From JBPESN01 sp051710625 (lineage in GTDB: Bacteria; Pseudomonadota; Gammaproteobacteria; Enterobacterales; Enterobacteriaceae), in NCBI RefSeq assembly GCF_051710625.1, contig NZ_JBPESN010000003.1:1-64000 (forward strand): a DNA stretch of 64,000 bases, read 5' to 3'. The position numbers and the translations under genes are program-made. Under the pieces are notes generated by a model. It saw only the letters and a program-made list of their open reading frames with translations, was not told the DNA's origin and searched no databases. Positions 1-8,559 of this stretch are shown piece by piece; position 1 is the stretch's first letter, and each line of letters opens with the position of its first letter.

Positions 1-561
1 AAGGGGTTAAGCTCAGCGCCGTCGAGGCTGCCGTCAATCAGGCGGATGGCGTTACGGTTATGGGTCGCGGTCTGGAACCAGCGTTGCGGGCGCTTGTAGA
101 AGGCGCAGGGCAGCCAAATGTTTTCCGCCTGTTTCCAGCCGATTTCCACGACGGCAAAGCCGTGACCAATGGCGTCCAGCAAGTCGAACAGCAGCATTTC
201 AAACTCCGGCAGGTCCGAAAACCATTTCGTCGCGGCGTTTGCCATGGCCTTTTCCTGTGCGCTGGGATGACGCGGCGGCACAATGCGCCAGGTGATCGGC
301 ATCACCGAACGGCGGTGCTTGCTCATCTCGACAAACAGGTGGCCATCGCGCTCCTCCATATCAAAAAACAGGTCAGCCTGACGCACCGGATGCCCCTGTT
401 CGGCCTCGCTCAGGATGCCATACACCCGGCGGATATTGATGCCCAGCCAGGGGTGCTCGGTCAGTTGTTGATAACGCAGGTGGCGGTCATCGGCAGTCTG
501 TGGCTGCGTCAGGGTGCGGCGGCGCAACAACCGGGCCGTAAATATCGGTGAGCATGCCCAT
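1..561 (-). pseudogene. Mu gp29-like portal protein (DUF935), 5' part, frameshifted
   Basis: The start ATG overlaps the terminase stop as TAATG. The first codons give MGMLTDIYG. One extra C in the run near 536-540 then throws the frame into an early stop. The next frame continues as a clear DUF935 portal protein, including LTEHPWLGINIRRVYGI and FDLLDAIGHGF, and stays open to the window edge. The family forms the dodecameric portal at the capsid vertex that takes DNA from the terminase. A sequencing slip could explain one shift, but neighbouring phage genes carry several each. Confidence 0.75.
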
Positions 562-2000
562 TACCAGCCTCCACGGGAAAAGCCCAGCCGTCCGGGGTGA
601 CGGTCACCGGACAATGAGCGGTATTCGGTTTTCGGGCCGTGGGTTACGGCCAGCGTCCAGAGCCTGTGCAGCACATCCGGGCCGTCGTCATGGTCGGCGC
701 GGGGAAAGTAGCGCAGCTGCTGTATCAGAGTGGTATAGCTGGCGTGCAGCCGGATAAGCCCGTTTTCCATATGGGGCTGCAGGGTCTTGATACGCAACAG
801 CTTGTCGGCATGGGGGATAATGGCCCGCGCCGGCACCGGGTGACCCAGCTGTGCCGCGCGTTTAATCAGCTTGGTGCGCAGGAACTCCTGGAACTGCACC
901 GCCTCAATACTCCAGACCAGGCAGTGGTATTCCTTTTGCAGGGCGATGATGTTGCTGATAATGGCGTCCAGCAGCCGCTGGCGTATCTGCGCTCCCACCA
1001 CATCCAGCACGCCGGTGGTGCGATTAAAACCGCCGGCCAGCAGCGGACGGATGGACCAGGAGACTTCCGCGCCTTCCTCCATCTCGGTACGGTGTGGCGT
1101 TATAAAAATCCTGCGCCGCGGCCTCCCCCTGGTTACGCAATACCTGCTCCCAGGTCTCCCACAGCGACAGGTTCACAGGCCACTGGCGCAGGGCCTTAAA
1201 CCGTGCCTGCCGCCACAATGGGTTATTCAGGGTGCGGGACAACACCGAGTTCGTAATGTAGGATGGTGCCGATATACACCACACCGAGTTTTGCGCCCGC
1301 GCCGCCCAGCGGCAGCACGGTTTTTCTCAGCCAGCTTTCCAGCTTGTCGCGCTGGTCCGGGTTGCGCACCTGCTCGTCGTTCTCAATATCGTCCAGTATC
1401 ACCAGGTCAGGTCGGTACGGCCCGTGGCGCAAGCCACGCAGCTTTTTGCCGCTGCCGGCCACCTGCACCTTGATATCATTGCGCGTCAGGATGGTGCCCA
1501 TCTGCCAGACGCGACCGACACCGCAAGCTTCGGGGAAGTCCGCCCGCAATCGGGGGCTAAAATTCCAGCTCGGCTTTGATGGCTTCGAGCATCGGGTACG
1601 TCTGGTCGATGGAGTCCATCACCATCAGGGCATAGTGCTTGATGCCACGTACCAGACACCACAGCACAAACAGCTGACTAACCAGCGTTGACTTGGCTTC
1701 CCCGCGAGGCGCGGCGATGGCGCCCTGCTCGCCTTTCGGGCTGGCGACTATCTGTGGCAGCCGCTGAAACAGATAGCCATGCAGCTCACTGGAATCGGCA
1801 TGACGGATATAGTGCGGGAAATAGGTCTGCACAAAATAGCGATAGTCGTTCACCGGATCAGCCACCTGTAAACGCCGCGCCGTTATGGCCTCGGACCCGG
1901 TATCAAAATCCAGGCATTCGGCCTCGATGGTGCGGCGCAGACTGGAGGCCAGCGCAGCCAGCGAGTGCTGGAATTTACGGATAGAAAATTTTGTCGCCAT
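561..2000 (-). pseudogene. Mu gp28-like terminase large subunit, three frameshifts
   Basis: Four consecutive minus-strand fragments read as one terminase large subunit. The N-terminal part (to 1557) contains an ATPase-like loop, AAPRGEAKSTL, where Walker A is expected. The second part (about 1223-1549) contains VILDDIEND, a Walker B-type segment. The last two parts cover the nuclease half. The frame changes near 1557, 1255 and 1095, each consistent with a one-base indel. The intact protein would package DNA and cut the concatemer or prophage end. It follows the early and lysis genes, as in Mu. Confidence 0.82.
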
Positions 2001-2032
2001 ACAGGCTTTTTACCACAATCGGCACACGTCGC

Positions 2033-2233
2033 TTACCCCTCAGCAATCTGACTCTGTCTGATAAGCATGGCGGCCTCCATCGGGCCACTCAGTATTTGCA
2101 GGGCTATCCACATCGATTCGGCAAAAACAGCACGGTTCGTCTCGCTATCTGAAAAATTGTCGCGCACTAACGACACCAGTTTATTGGCGGTGTCGATGCG
2201 CTCCTGCGTATAAAATGTTGTGTCTTTAGTCAT
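2033..2233 (-). CDS. Small phage protein of unknown function (66 aa)
   Basis: An intact ORF of 66 codons lies between the terminase and two other short ORFs, all on the same strand. The predicted protein is acidic and mostly helical, with no membrane segment or motif I recognise. It begins MTKDTTFYTQERI and has a Mu-like accessory-gene position between gp27 and gp28. Function unknown. Confidence 0.55.
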   Translation of the reverse strand: MTKDTTFYTQERIDTANKLVSLVRDNFSDSETNRAVFAESMWIALQILSGPMEAAMLIRQSQIAEG

Positions 2234-2245
2234 GATGTCCCCCTT

Positions 2246-2452
2246 TTAAATCACGTTTACAGCCAGTACCGCATTGATGCGCGACACCAGGGTCTCTGCC
2301 ACCGTGTCAACGCTGCCGGCGACACTCGCCAAACATAAAAAGTGCGCACCGCCGTCCAGAGTGACAGACACATTCTCGCCGGCGACCCTGACCACGCTGA
2401 CCTCGGCCGGGTCGAGGTACACGCCCGGCAACAGCTTGACCAGCTGCTTCAT
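2246..2452 (-). CDS. Small phage protein of unknown function (68 aa)
   Basis: The ORF begins MKQLVKLLPGVYLDP. Its start overlaps the stop of the upstream repeat-bearing ORF as ATGA (2449-2452), which suggests translational coupling. The strand-rich profile (VSVVRVAGENVSVTLDGG) resembles a small beta-barrel fold, but I cannot name a family. The same DNA to the right is also open in this frame through the 9-bp repeat; that upstream extension looks artefactual. Confidence 0.55.
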   Translation of the reverse strand: MKQLVKLLPGVYLDPAEVSVVRVAGENVSVTLDGGAHFLCLASVAGSVDTVAETLVSRINAVLAVNVI

Positions 2453-2730
2453 GCCAGCGCCGCCTCTATTTGGTTTTTGATGCGGGTTGACGCCTGAAAG
2501 GGTATTTCGCCATAGGCGACATCCACGACATCCACGACATCCACGACATCCACGACATCCACGACATCCACGACATCCACGACATCCACGACATCCACGA
2601 TATCCACGGCATGCACCGCGCCGTCGCGCAGCTTGACAAACACCTCGCCGCCGTTGCTGACCCAAACCTTGGTGATGTCTGCCGCGATAACGGCCACCTC
2701 ATCCCGGATTTCAACGAATTGATTAGCCAT
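2449..2730 (-). CDS. Phage protein with a Val-Asp-Val tandem repeat (93 aa)
   Basis: The ORF begins MANQFVEIRDEVAVIAADI and ends STRIKNQIEAALA. Its middle is a run of VDV tripeptides encoded by nine perfect 9-bp repeats. The start overlaps the end of the DUF1804 remnant as ATGGCTAA, and the stop overlaps the next ORF. The N-terminal half (VWVSNGGEVFVKLRDG) looks strand-rich, like that of the neighbouring 68-residue protein. The repeat could be a bona fide extended strand or a replication-slippage expansion. No function is assigned. Confidence 0.6.
   Translation of the reverse strand: MANQFVEIRDEVAVIAADITKVWVSNGGEVFVKLRDGAVHAVDIVDVVDVVDVVDVVDVVDVVDVVDVVDVAYGEIPFQASTRIKNQIEAALA
2518..2616. repeat. 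9-bp tandem repeat (gacatccac), nine perfect plus two diverged copies
   Basis: Perfect units run from 2518 to 2598, followed by gatatccac and ggcatgcac. Because the unit is a multiple of three, copy-number change keeps the host ORF in frame. All three minus-strand frames are open across it (VDV, MSW and RGC tripeptides). Confidence 0.95.
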
Positions 2731-3188
2731 AATGTTTTTCCAGTATCGGTCCGAAAGCCTCAAGAATGTCAACAAACGCCGAGAACAGTTTCAGAGTCTC
2801 CATGGCGGTGGCCAGCTGGCTGGGTCTCGGGCAGGCTTTTTTTGCTGGCGGCAATGGACTTGCTCCACGTATCCGTTAAGCGTGCCAGCAGCTCACCCCG
2901 CTCTGGGGCACTTAATGTGTCAGCCAGATTGACTTTTCCAGTGTCTCCTGAAACTGCGCCATCAGGCTGGTCAGGATGGCGCGCGCGATATCTTCTGGCG
3001 CGCCATTGGCCAGCAGATGAGCGCTGCGTATTACCTCTTAGTCATCGCCATTGTTCAGCGCCTCTTTTTTTTCAGCGCCCGGCGGAATGCACACTGACGC
3101 CGCACTGGATTGCCGCCAGCTCCAGAGACAGGTTGCCGAACACATAAGCCCGGCGCAGCCCCTCGCGGGTGGTCCTGGAGTGCGCCAT
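2723..3188 (-). pseudogene. Mu gp27-like DUF1804 protein, broken
   Basis: Reading from ATG 3188, conceptual repair gives MAHSRTTREGLRRAYVFGNL, an N-terminal helix-turn-helix-like segment typical of DUF1804 packaging proteins. Further blocks (LLANGAPEDIARAILTSL and SKSIAASKKSLPETQ) lie in other frames. At least three indels and an in-frame TAG (around 3040) disrupt it. The final TAA overlaps the next start. In Mu-like phages this protein is a small-terminase candidate, which matches its place just before the terminase. Confidence 0.72.
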
Positions 3189-3359
3189 TACACCCCCAGT
3201 CGCGCCCGTATGAGCGCCCGCCCGGGGTGGCGACCACGCCGCCGGTGCCGTGCGCCCTTCACCTGCAGGCGGTCAAGGCGGCGGTCGATACCGTCGAGCT
3301 AGGTACGGAATGGTGCGCAGCTCTGCCAGCACCGGCGACATCACATCCTGTGGTTTCAT
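3188..3359 (-). pseudogene. Decayed small gene in the Mu gp26 position
   Basis: The reading from ATG 3359 begins MKPQDVMSPVLAELRTIPYL and stops after 28 codons. After a one-base correction the frame runs through LDGIDRRLDRLQ to a TAA that overlaps the DUF1804 ATG. The start, spacing and overlap suggest a former gene of about 57 codons. Family assignment rests on position alone. Confidence 0.45.
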
Positions 3360-3374
3360 GAATCAGGCTCCTCG

Positions 3375-3554
3375 TTATTTGTCGGCTTTGCGGTCGAGCT
3401 TGTTATCAATACGTTGAATACTGTCCTTGACGTCCTGCATCATGCCGGTCATCAGTTGCAGGCGGCGAAGTTCTTCACTGACGCTTTTAAGCCACAGGCC
3501 GCCGAGCGCCAATAGCAGGCTCAGGGCAACATTGAAGGCCAGATCAAGGCTCAT
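3375..3554 (-). CDS. Mu gp25-like DUF2730 small membrane protein (59 aa)
   Basis: This intact short ORF begins MSLDLAFNVALSLLLALGGLW, an N-terminal membrane segment of about 18 residues. A helical, probably coiled-coil tail follows (EELRRLQLMTGMMQDVKDS, then IQRIDNKLDRKADK). That is the layout of the DUF2730 proteins found between the lysis genes and gp26/gp27 in Mu-like phages. Role unknown. Confidence 0.68.
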   Translation of the reverse strand: MSLDLAFNVALSLLLALGGLWLKSVSEELRRLQLMTGMMQDVKDSIQRIDNKLDRKADK

Positions 3555-3574
3555 CGCGAGGTCTCTCCTGTGCG

Positions 3575-3805
3575 CTATAGAAAGCGCTTATCGCCTGCAG
3601 CTGGGCTCGCAGGGGTCAGACACCAGGCCTCGTAGTCGCTGGCGTGGTGCAGCAACGCCGCCGGGCCAAGCCCCTTTAGGGGGGGCGGCGGCATGGGCGG
3701 CAACACCAGAAGGTTGGCCGGCGGGCGCAGACAGGGCAGTATTATCGTCGACGGGGGGGGGTAGCCGAGGGCGGCGCGGTAGCGCTGCAGTCCATCAGGT
3801 CCCAT
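3575..3805 (-). CDS. Possible spanin-like lysis ORF, probably frameshifted
   Basis: This ORF directly follows the amidase. It contains a cysteine followed by a proline-rich stretch (CLRPPANLLVLPPMPPPPL), reminiscent of the outer-membrane spanin Rz1. Its end is irregular: moving one base near 3615 extends a helical tail (LRAQLQAISAFYSAQ) toward the DUF2730 gene, so a frameshift is likely. Assignment to the lysis cassette rests mainly on position. Confidence 0.4.
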   Translation of the reverse strand: MGPDGLQRYRAALGYPPPSTIILPCLRPPANLLVLPPMPPPPLKGLGPAALLHHASDYEAWCLTPASPAAGDKRFL

Positions 3806-4298
3806 AAGCCATCGCCATCATGGGGATACGCTCACACAGATAGTCGCGCAGCGGCGCGAAGTTCCCCGACGCCCAGGCCAGTACTGAAAATCCTGGGCAC
3901 AGCTTGCTGGAAAATTCATTATGGCCGTGCAGAGTGGTCTCGAGCCAGCGCACACGCAGCGTCAATACCTAGGTGCGCAGCACGGCCCACTGCGCCGACG
4001 TAAACTGGTCGGCGTTCACCAGGCAGAGACCCAGCAAATCGGCGTTATGGCCGCGCACATGGGCACCCACCACTTCTTCCACATCGCGCCCGATCAGCCA
4101 CTGACCGTCAGCCTCAATCACCCCATGGTGGCCAATACTGGTCAGGCCGTTATCATTGGCCGGGGCGTCACGGTGAAAACCGCGCGCCCGGTGCCAGCGG
4201 TCAATCACCTGGGCGGCGTTTTCGCCGTCCCGGCCCAGGACGCACTTATTAAGTGTGGCGGCACAGTGAATAATGATGCGATGAATGGCGCGGGACAT
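3795..4298 (-). pseudogene. Phage N-acetylmuramoyl-L-alanine amidase (endolysin), amber-interrupted
   Basis: From ATG 4298 the protein begins MSRAIHRIIIHCAAT, with the first zinc-site histidine, then GHHGVIEADGQW, typical of amidase_2/T7-lysozyme-like endolysins. A TAG at 3969-3971 (codon 110) cuts it. The same frame continues for 57 more codons, including GHNEFSSKLCPGF, which carries the remaining zinc ligands and catalytic region. The truncated product therefore lacks part of the active site. The role would have been host wall cleavage at lysis. Confidence 0.82.
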
Positions 4299-4323
4299 AA
4301 AAAACCTCATGCAGAACATGAGG
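4299..4323 (-). terminator. Intrinsic terminator between mor and the lysis genes
   Basis: On the minus strand a perfect 7-bp stem (4317-4323 with 4305-4311) has a 5-nt loop and is followed by six Ts (4304-4299). It ends the mor transcription unit just before the amidase start, where Mu separates middle from late transcripts. Confidence 0.75.
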
Positions 4324-4379
4324 CTATTGTGGCGCAAGGCGACCGGCGGTGCCGATGACGGGGGCGTAGAGGATAATAC

Positions 4380-4830
4380 TCAGAACAGGGTGGGTTGCTC
4401 GGGCGGTGACCCCGCCTGACGCTGGCGCACCAGTTCGCGGACACGGATCGCGGCGATGCCATAGCGCGGGCACAATAGCGTCAGGGCCATGGTGGTGGAC
4501 TCCCCTTCAGCCAGCAGCTGATCCAGCTCGGCCAGAAAGCAGCGGTTGCGCCAGGCACGCCCCGCCTCGTCACAGCGGGGGATATACAGCTCCTCGCCAC
4601 CAAAATGGCGCAGCAGCAGCGCCCCCTGTGAGGGCGTCAGGACTTCCTGCAGCAGGGTAATGCGCCGCCCCCGCGCCGCGCAATTCCTTGCAGATGCGAA
4701 ACGGCACCCCGCCGAAATGGCGAATAAGCGCCTCGGTGGCCGGAAAGCCTATCAGGCCGGTAATCTGCTGCACTGACTCCGGCAACAGCGTCTGCACCTC
4801 GGCGTAATCGGGCTGCAGCGACGCTTGCAT
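4380..4830 (-). pseudogene. Mor-family transcription activator, frameshifted
   Basis: The N-terminal frame gives LLPESVQQITGLIGFPATEALIRHFGGVPF, the Mor/C signature. One inserted base around 4675 moves the frame. The rest continues as RITLLQEVLTPSQGALLLRHF, then CDEAGRAWRNRCFLAELD and a C-terminal helix-turn-helix (MALTLLCPRYGIAAIRVREL). Mor activates the middle-to-late switch in Mu. The start ATG at 4830 overlaps the gemA stop as TGATG, so the two were probably coupled. Confidence 0.78.
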
Positions 4831-5236
4831 CACGACCTCCCGTGCCGTTTGGCGTCCATAATCAGCATCTGCATCAGCTGGCGCACCTGCGCATCATCGA
4901 GCCATTTATTCTACGGGCTTTTTTCGCCCAGCATACGCGCAATCATGCCATTGAGGTAGCCCCAGGGCCGCCCGGCGCTGGCGAGCAGTGCCTCAATCTT
5001 GCTGAGCATCCTCTGACGTCCCGCTGCCACACGGGGCTTGTGGCCCTGTTTGGGGTAACGTGGTAAAACCCTGGCTGCACATTGCACATATAGCGCAGCA
5101 CGCGCGTCTGCTCGGTGGCAGTGCAGTCCTTGGCGCTATTTTTACCGGTCTTGCGCAGCAGGAGGCCCCGGTAGATCTCCTCATCCCAGTCGAGTTTATT
5201 TTTACCCGTATGCGCCACTTTAATCAGATTTTTCAT
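4830..5236 (-). pseudogene. GemA / Mu gp16-like protein (DUF1018), broken
   Basis: From ATG 5236 the protein reads MKNLIKVAHTGKNKLDWDEE, followed by TRVLRYMCNVQPGF. The frame then shifts near 5060. The C-terminal half (LSKIEALLASAGRPWGYLNG and WLDDAQVRQLMQML) lies in another frame and contains a TAG near 4911. GemA in Mu modulates host gene expression and DNA topology. The gene sits between the exonuclease and mor, as expected. Confidence 0.78.
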
Positions 5237-5963
5237 GAGCATCACCCCGAAGGGTCACCGCATGAGAGTGTCGTCCCGGCGAAGGCATCTTTTTCTCATC
5301 GAAGAGAGACACTGGAGGCAATAACCCCAGTGCGGTCAAGGCTCGCTTGCACTCGGCAAGCGGGTATTCGGTTACTGACGCATAAGACTGGCTCTCATCA
5401 GGAAATAATCGTTGCCAGGCGGCCTGCGCTATCTTGACCTGGTGCAGGGCATCCGCCAGTGCCTGATGCTTTTCACCATCAAACGGGATGGTGCGCACAT
5501 CTATCCCCGACAGCCGCACCAGTGTGCGCAGGTCGGCGACATCCCAAAATGACCAGGGGTAACGGTCATTGCCCTGGTCGTCTTTTTGCGGGTCAACGCG
5601 GTCGAACCAGCTTTGCAGCAGGGGAATATCGAATACCGCGCCGTTACCCCAGGGCACGCGAGGTTTAGCGCAGTGGGTGGCGATAAAAGTCCGCAAGGCG
5701 CGCGCCACAACGTCGGGGCGCGCTTTACCGCCAAAAGCCTCGTGACGTGCCTCATCACTCTGTTTTTGCCACCATTGCAGGGTCTCGTCCTCTGGCTCAC
5801 CGTATTTGAGTGCGGCCTGATAATCGATACGCGCATAAAATATCGGTCCAACCTGCCCCGTTGCTGGTTCAAACATCACCGCCGCCACCGACAATATCGG
5901 GTAACCGGCTTTTTTACCCCGCGTTTCCATATCGAGCATCACATTATTCATGGGTCTGTTCAT
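5220..5963 (-). CDS. Phage 3'-5' exonuclease, DnaQ-like (exonuclease VIII type), 247 aa
   Basis: The ORF is intact. It opens with NVMLDMETRG, the Exo I motif D-x-E of DEDD exonucleases. HCAKPRVPWGNGAVFDIPLL supplies the second acidic block (NGAVFD), and KHQALADALHQ gives the H-x(4)-D Exo III motif. The second of two adjacent starts (5963) is preferred because GAGGA lies about seven bases upstream. Such enzymes degrade DNA from 3' ends and are common early genes in Mu-like phages. It overlaps gemA by 17 bases. It is one of the few long undamaged genes of the prophage. Confidence 0.8.
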   Translation of the reverse strand: MNRPMNNVMLDMETRGKKAGYPILSVAAVMFEPATGQVGPIFYARIDYQAALKYGEPEDETLQWWQKQSDEARHEAFGGKARPDVVARALRTFIATHCAKPRVPWGNGAVFDIPLLQSWFDRVDPQKDDQGNDRYPWSFWDVADLRTLVRLSGIDVRTIPFDGEKHQALADALHQVKIAQAAWQRLFPDESQSYASVTEYPLAECKRALTALGLLPPVSLFDEKKMPSPGRHSHAVTLRGDAHEKSD

Positions 5964-5972
5964 CACTTGTCC

Positions 5973-6182
5973 TCAATGCTGTTTTTTATAGCGCATTACC
6001 GCCTGTTTCATTTGCTGGCGAATAGCGTCTGAATAAATCATGCGTTGTCGGGCATCATAAAAACGCAGGCTGAAGGGCGCCGGGACGAGGCGTGACTCCT
6101 GCACCAGACTGCGGTCATTAAGATAATAAAGACAGCGATTGCCGTTATCCCCATATTCACATTTAATCACGCGATATAACAT
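5973..6182 (-). CDS. Small early phage protein, unknown function (69 aa)
   Basis: An intact ORF begins MLYRVIKCEYGDNGNRCLYY and ends MKQAVMRYKKQH, with a basic helical tail. It lies nine bases before the exonuclease start on the same strand and has GGGAGGA about eight bases upstream of its ATG. No family recognised. Confidence 0.6.
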   Translation of the reverse strand: MLYRVIKCEYGDNGNRCLYYLNDRSLVQESRLVPAPFSLRFYDARQRMIYSDAIRQQMKQAVMRYKKQH

Positions 6183-6310
6183 ATTTATGTCCTCCCGGGT
6201 GGGTTGAGAAAAACAGGTATGACGTTTATTTGGCGCAAGCCAGCACCGGCGGATTGACGCCATTCTAAAACAGAGTATTAATACATCGTTTATTCAGCAT
6301 TCGGTGTCAG

Positions 6311-6480
6311 CTACAGAATGTTCGCAAAATAAGGCGCTACATTAATTTCAACCTCCGTGCAGGTAATTAAATCCGTTACACTGTTCAGTGTTCTTATTAA
6401 TGTGCCCTCTTTTAAAATCCGGTTAGATAAATAAAGTGCGCGCCGACCGGATAGCATTGATTAAACTGTTCTGTCTTCAT
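6311..6480 (-). pseudogene. Small early phage protein, frameshifted
   Basis: The reading begins MKTEQFNQCYPVGAHFIYL and then hits a stop. A shift at the TTTTAAAA run near 6415 recovers ILKEGTLIRTLNSVTDLITC and ends APYFANIL with a stop at 6311. I recognise this as a small early protein of Mu-like phages, without known function. The 128 bases to its left are non-coding. Confidence 0.6.
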
Positions 6481-6483
6481 GAT

Positions 6484-7115
6484 TCATACCCCGGCGATAT
6501 CCAGCGACAGCGGCTGATATTGCCCGGTCTTGTCGATGCGCTCATAAAGGCGGATATAGCTCTTGCTGCTGACCATCTGCACCGCTTCCGCCAGCGCATC
6601 CATCGCCCGCAACCAGCGCGGGTCGGTAATATTATGGCGACGCAGCTGTAGAATACGGGCCGGATTAATATCACCGTTCTTATCGGTGGAAAACGCGTGG
6701 TCAATAATGGCCAGCAGCTCCGGTCGCGCATTCTGCGTCCATTCCGCCATGCAATCATCAATTAACGCCTTGGCGGGGCCTGGATGCGCTCATCAAAGGT
6801 AATGCGGTCTTGCAGCGCGCGAATGACCTTGTAGCGGCCATCAAAGGAATACAGCGTCACATTGCTTTTTCTGCCGCTACGCTTCACCCCGTATTGCTCA
6901 ACCGACAAATCAATCAATGCCTGGATATCGACAAACGCGCGGTGTTTAAAATTTCTCAATGCCTCATGCAGCGGCCGGGCGCGTGCCACAATAGCTTTGA
7001 CCAGCGCGTCGCGCTCCTTATCAATGGGCTTTACCATGGCGTCGGGTATCAATGCGCCCTTGGCATCCTGCCAGTAACCGGCGGGCACCGTATTGTCATG
7101 TAAGTTAGTGGACAT
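6484..7115 (-). pseudogene. DUF3164 early phage protein, frameshifted
   Basis: The N-terminal part reads TVPAGYWQDAKGALIPDAM, then LIDLSVEQYGVK and VTLYSFDGRYKVIRALQDRI, the conserved core of DUF3164 proteins of Mu-like phages. An extra C in the run near 6777 shifts the frame. The remainder resumes as MAEWTQNARPELLAIIDHAF, then SYIRLYERIDKTGQYQPLSL to 6484. The two parts abut with the spacing expected of one protein of about 210 residues. Function unknown. Confidence 0.8.
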
Positions 7116-7320
7116 GATGACCTCTCCTGCTAAATGTATTGGCAATAGAGCCTTTATTGATGGCCCCAAAATCAGCCCGGCACGATAATACGCTAGCAAG
7201 TGCATCGTGAATAAACTGGGCTTCCTTCTTTTCAACCTCACTGCCCGTACCGCTGGCATTGATATTTACATCAATGCCGATGGGGGTTTGCTGAACAATA
7301 ATGTTAATTTCAATTGTCAT
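7105..7320 (-). CDS. Small early phage protein, unknown function (71 aa)
   Basis: Intact ORF beginning MTIEINIIVQQTPIGIDVNI, strand-rich at the N-terminus, with a helical second half (EAQFIHDALASVL). It overlaps the start of the DUF3164 gene by 11 bases. Position between MuB and DUF3164 supports an early accessory gene. Confidence 0.55.
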   Translation of the reverse strand: MTIEINIIVQQTPIGIDVNINASGTGSEVEKKEAQFIHDALASVLSCRADFGAINKGSIANTFSRRGHHVH

Positions 7321-7446
7321 GGTGACCTCAATATAATGATGCTGACCAAATAACCTTGCATTCACCTTTCATGAATACCCCTTGCTTAAAACCACCCGTG
7401 CGTTTTTGCCAACGGTGATATAATCCGCCTGACCCTTTTTTAATAA

Positions 7447-7614
7447 TTACTCACAGAGTGTATGGTGTTCAATGCGGATAACCGGCTTACAGTCATGCAA
7501 TATCACGCCTTTTATCGTTAAATACTGTATAACGGCTTCTGCCTGCGTCATCGCAGCGATAAGATAATTGTTGGTCGATACCATCTTTATGATGGACTGA
7601 CATACTTTTCTCAT
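7447..7614 (-). CDS. Small early phage protein, unknown function (55 aa)
   Basis: Intact ORF beginning MRKVCQSIIKMVSTNNYLIA. Its ATG (7614) touches the MuB stop as TGAATG, which suggests coupling to MuB. No family recognised. About 125 non-coding bases separate it from the next ORF. Confidence 0.5.
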   Translation of the reverse strand: MRKVCQSIIKMVSTNNYLIAAMTQAEAVIQYLTIKGVILHDCKPVIRIEHHTLCE

Positions 7615-8548
7615 TCAATGAATCAGCATTTCTGCATAGCGGTTGATTAACGTCACGGACATCCCCTGATTGTCGATAGCGCTTGTCCGGGCCACCCCGC
7701 GCACCAGTTTAAACAGGCGGCGATAATTGCCCCGTGAATGCTTGCGAAAGGCAGCGGCAATCTCGGGCACAAGCGGTTTATCCGAGACCTCGCCGTGCGA
7801 TAGCAGGCTACCGAGAATGGCGCTGAAATCCTCGGCTTCGCTCTCTTTCCTGCGGAACGCCAGGGCTAACGCCATGCCCGCCCGGCTATAAAGCTGGGCG
7901 TATTCCCCGCGTGAGCCTTTCAGATTGAGCAGCAGGCGCGACATGCCCGCCAGGACAATGGCCACCCCGGAACGCTCGTGAATGCGGCGTAGGACCTCAA
8001 GCGCCCTGTAGGGCAGCAGCTCGGCCTCGTCAACCAGGACCAGCCAGTTTTTGTAGCGTAGCCCCTTGCACACACTCCTCGACCAGTTCGTGGATATTGC
8101 CGGTTTTTAACAGACCCAGCCGGGCGCACAGCGCCTGCAATAACACCTTGGCGGTATAGCCGGGGTCGGCTTCAATCAGAATAACGTCTTTGATTGGCGC
8201 TGTTGGCGCGCACATACTCTTTCAGTACCATGCTTTTCCCCATGCCGGCCGGGCCCCGTATATCACACCGATATCGCCGAAGTCATGCGTGGCACTAATC
8301 GGGTCGAGCGCCACCCTGGCCAGATGGGTCGGCACAAAATTCACCTTGATGTCCCGCCGGTGGGCGCGCTCTGTCTCACGGTCAAGAAGATCTCGCAGTG
8401 TGCCCTCGACGTTATCAATATTGCCGTTGTAGGGCCTCTTTAAATATTGTGAAATGGTCGCGCCGCTTAATCCGGTTTTATCGGCCACCTTGCGCTGGGT
8501 GTAGCCTGACCGCGCCATCAGCTGGAAAATACGTTCTCGCGTTGTCAT
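7615..8548 (-). pseudogene. MuB-like transposition protein (AAA+ ATPase), three frameshifts
   Basis: The N-terminus (from ATG 8548) is a helix-turn-helix, GYTQRKVADKTGLSGATISQ, as in MuB. The Walker A region, GPAGMGKSMVLKEY, begins exactly where the frame is lost (about 8255). A second shift is near 8205 and a third near 8070. The last frame holds Walker B (NWLVLVDEAELLP), then LRRIHERSGVAIVLAGMSRL and the C-terminal domain. MuB binds target DNA and activates MuA. The damage to Walker A and downstream frames means no functional ATPase. Confidence 0.85.
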
Positions 8549-8559
8549 ACAATATAGCC

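Noticed and set aside
2518..2616. Tandem repeat that could be read as a CRISPR-like array
   Set aside because: The 9-bp units are contiguous without spacers and encode VDV in an ORF, so this is a coding minisatellite.
4299..4323. Hairpin in the prophage as an attachment site
   Set aside because: The T run, the orientation and the place between mor and the lysis genes fit an intrinsic terminator.
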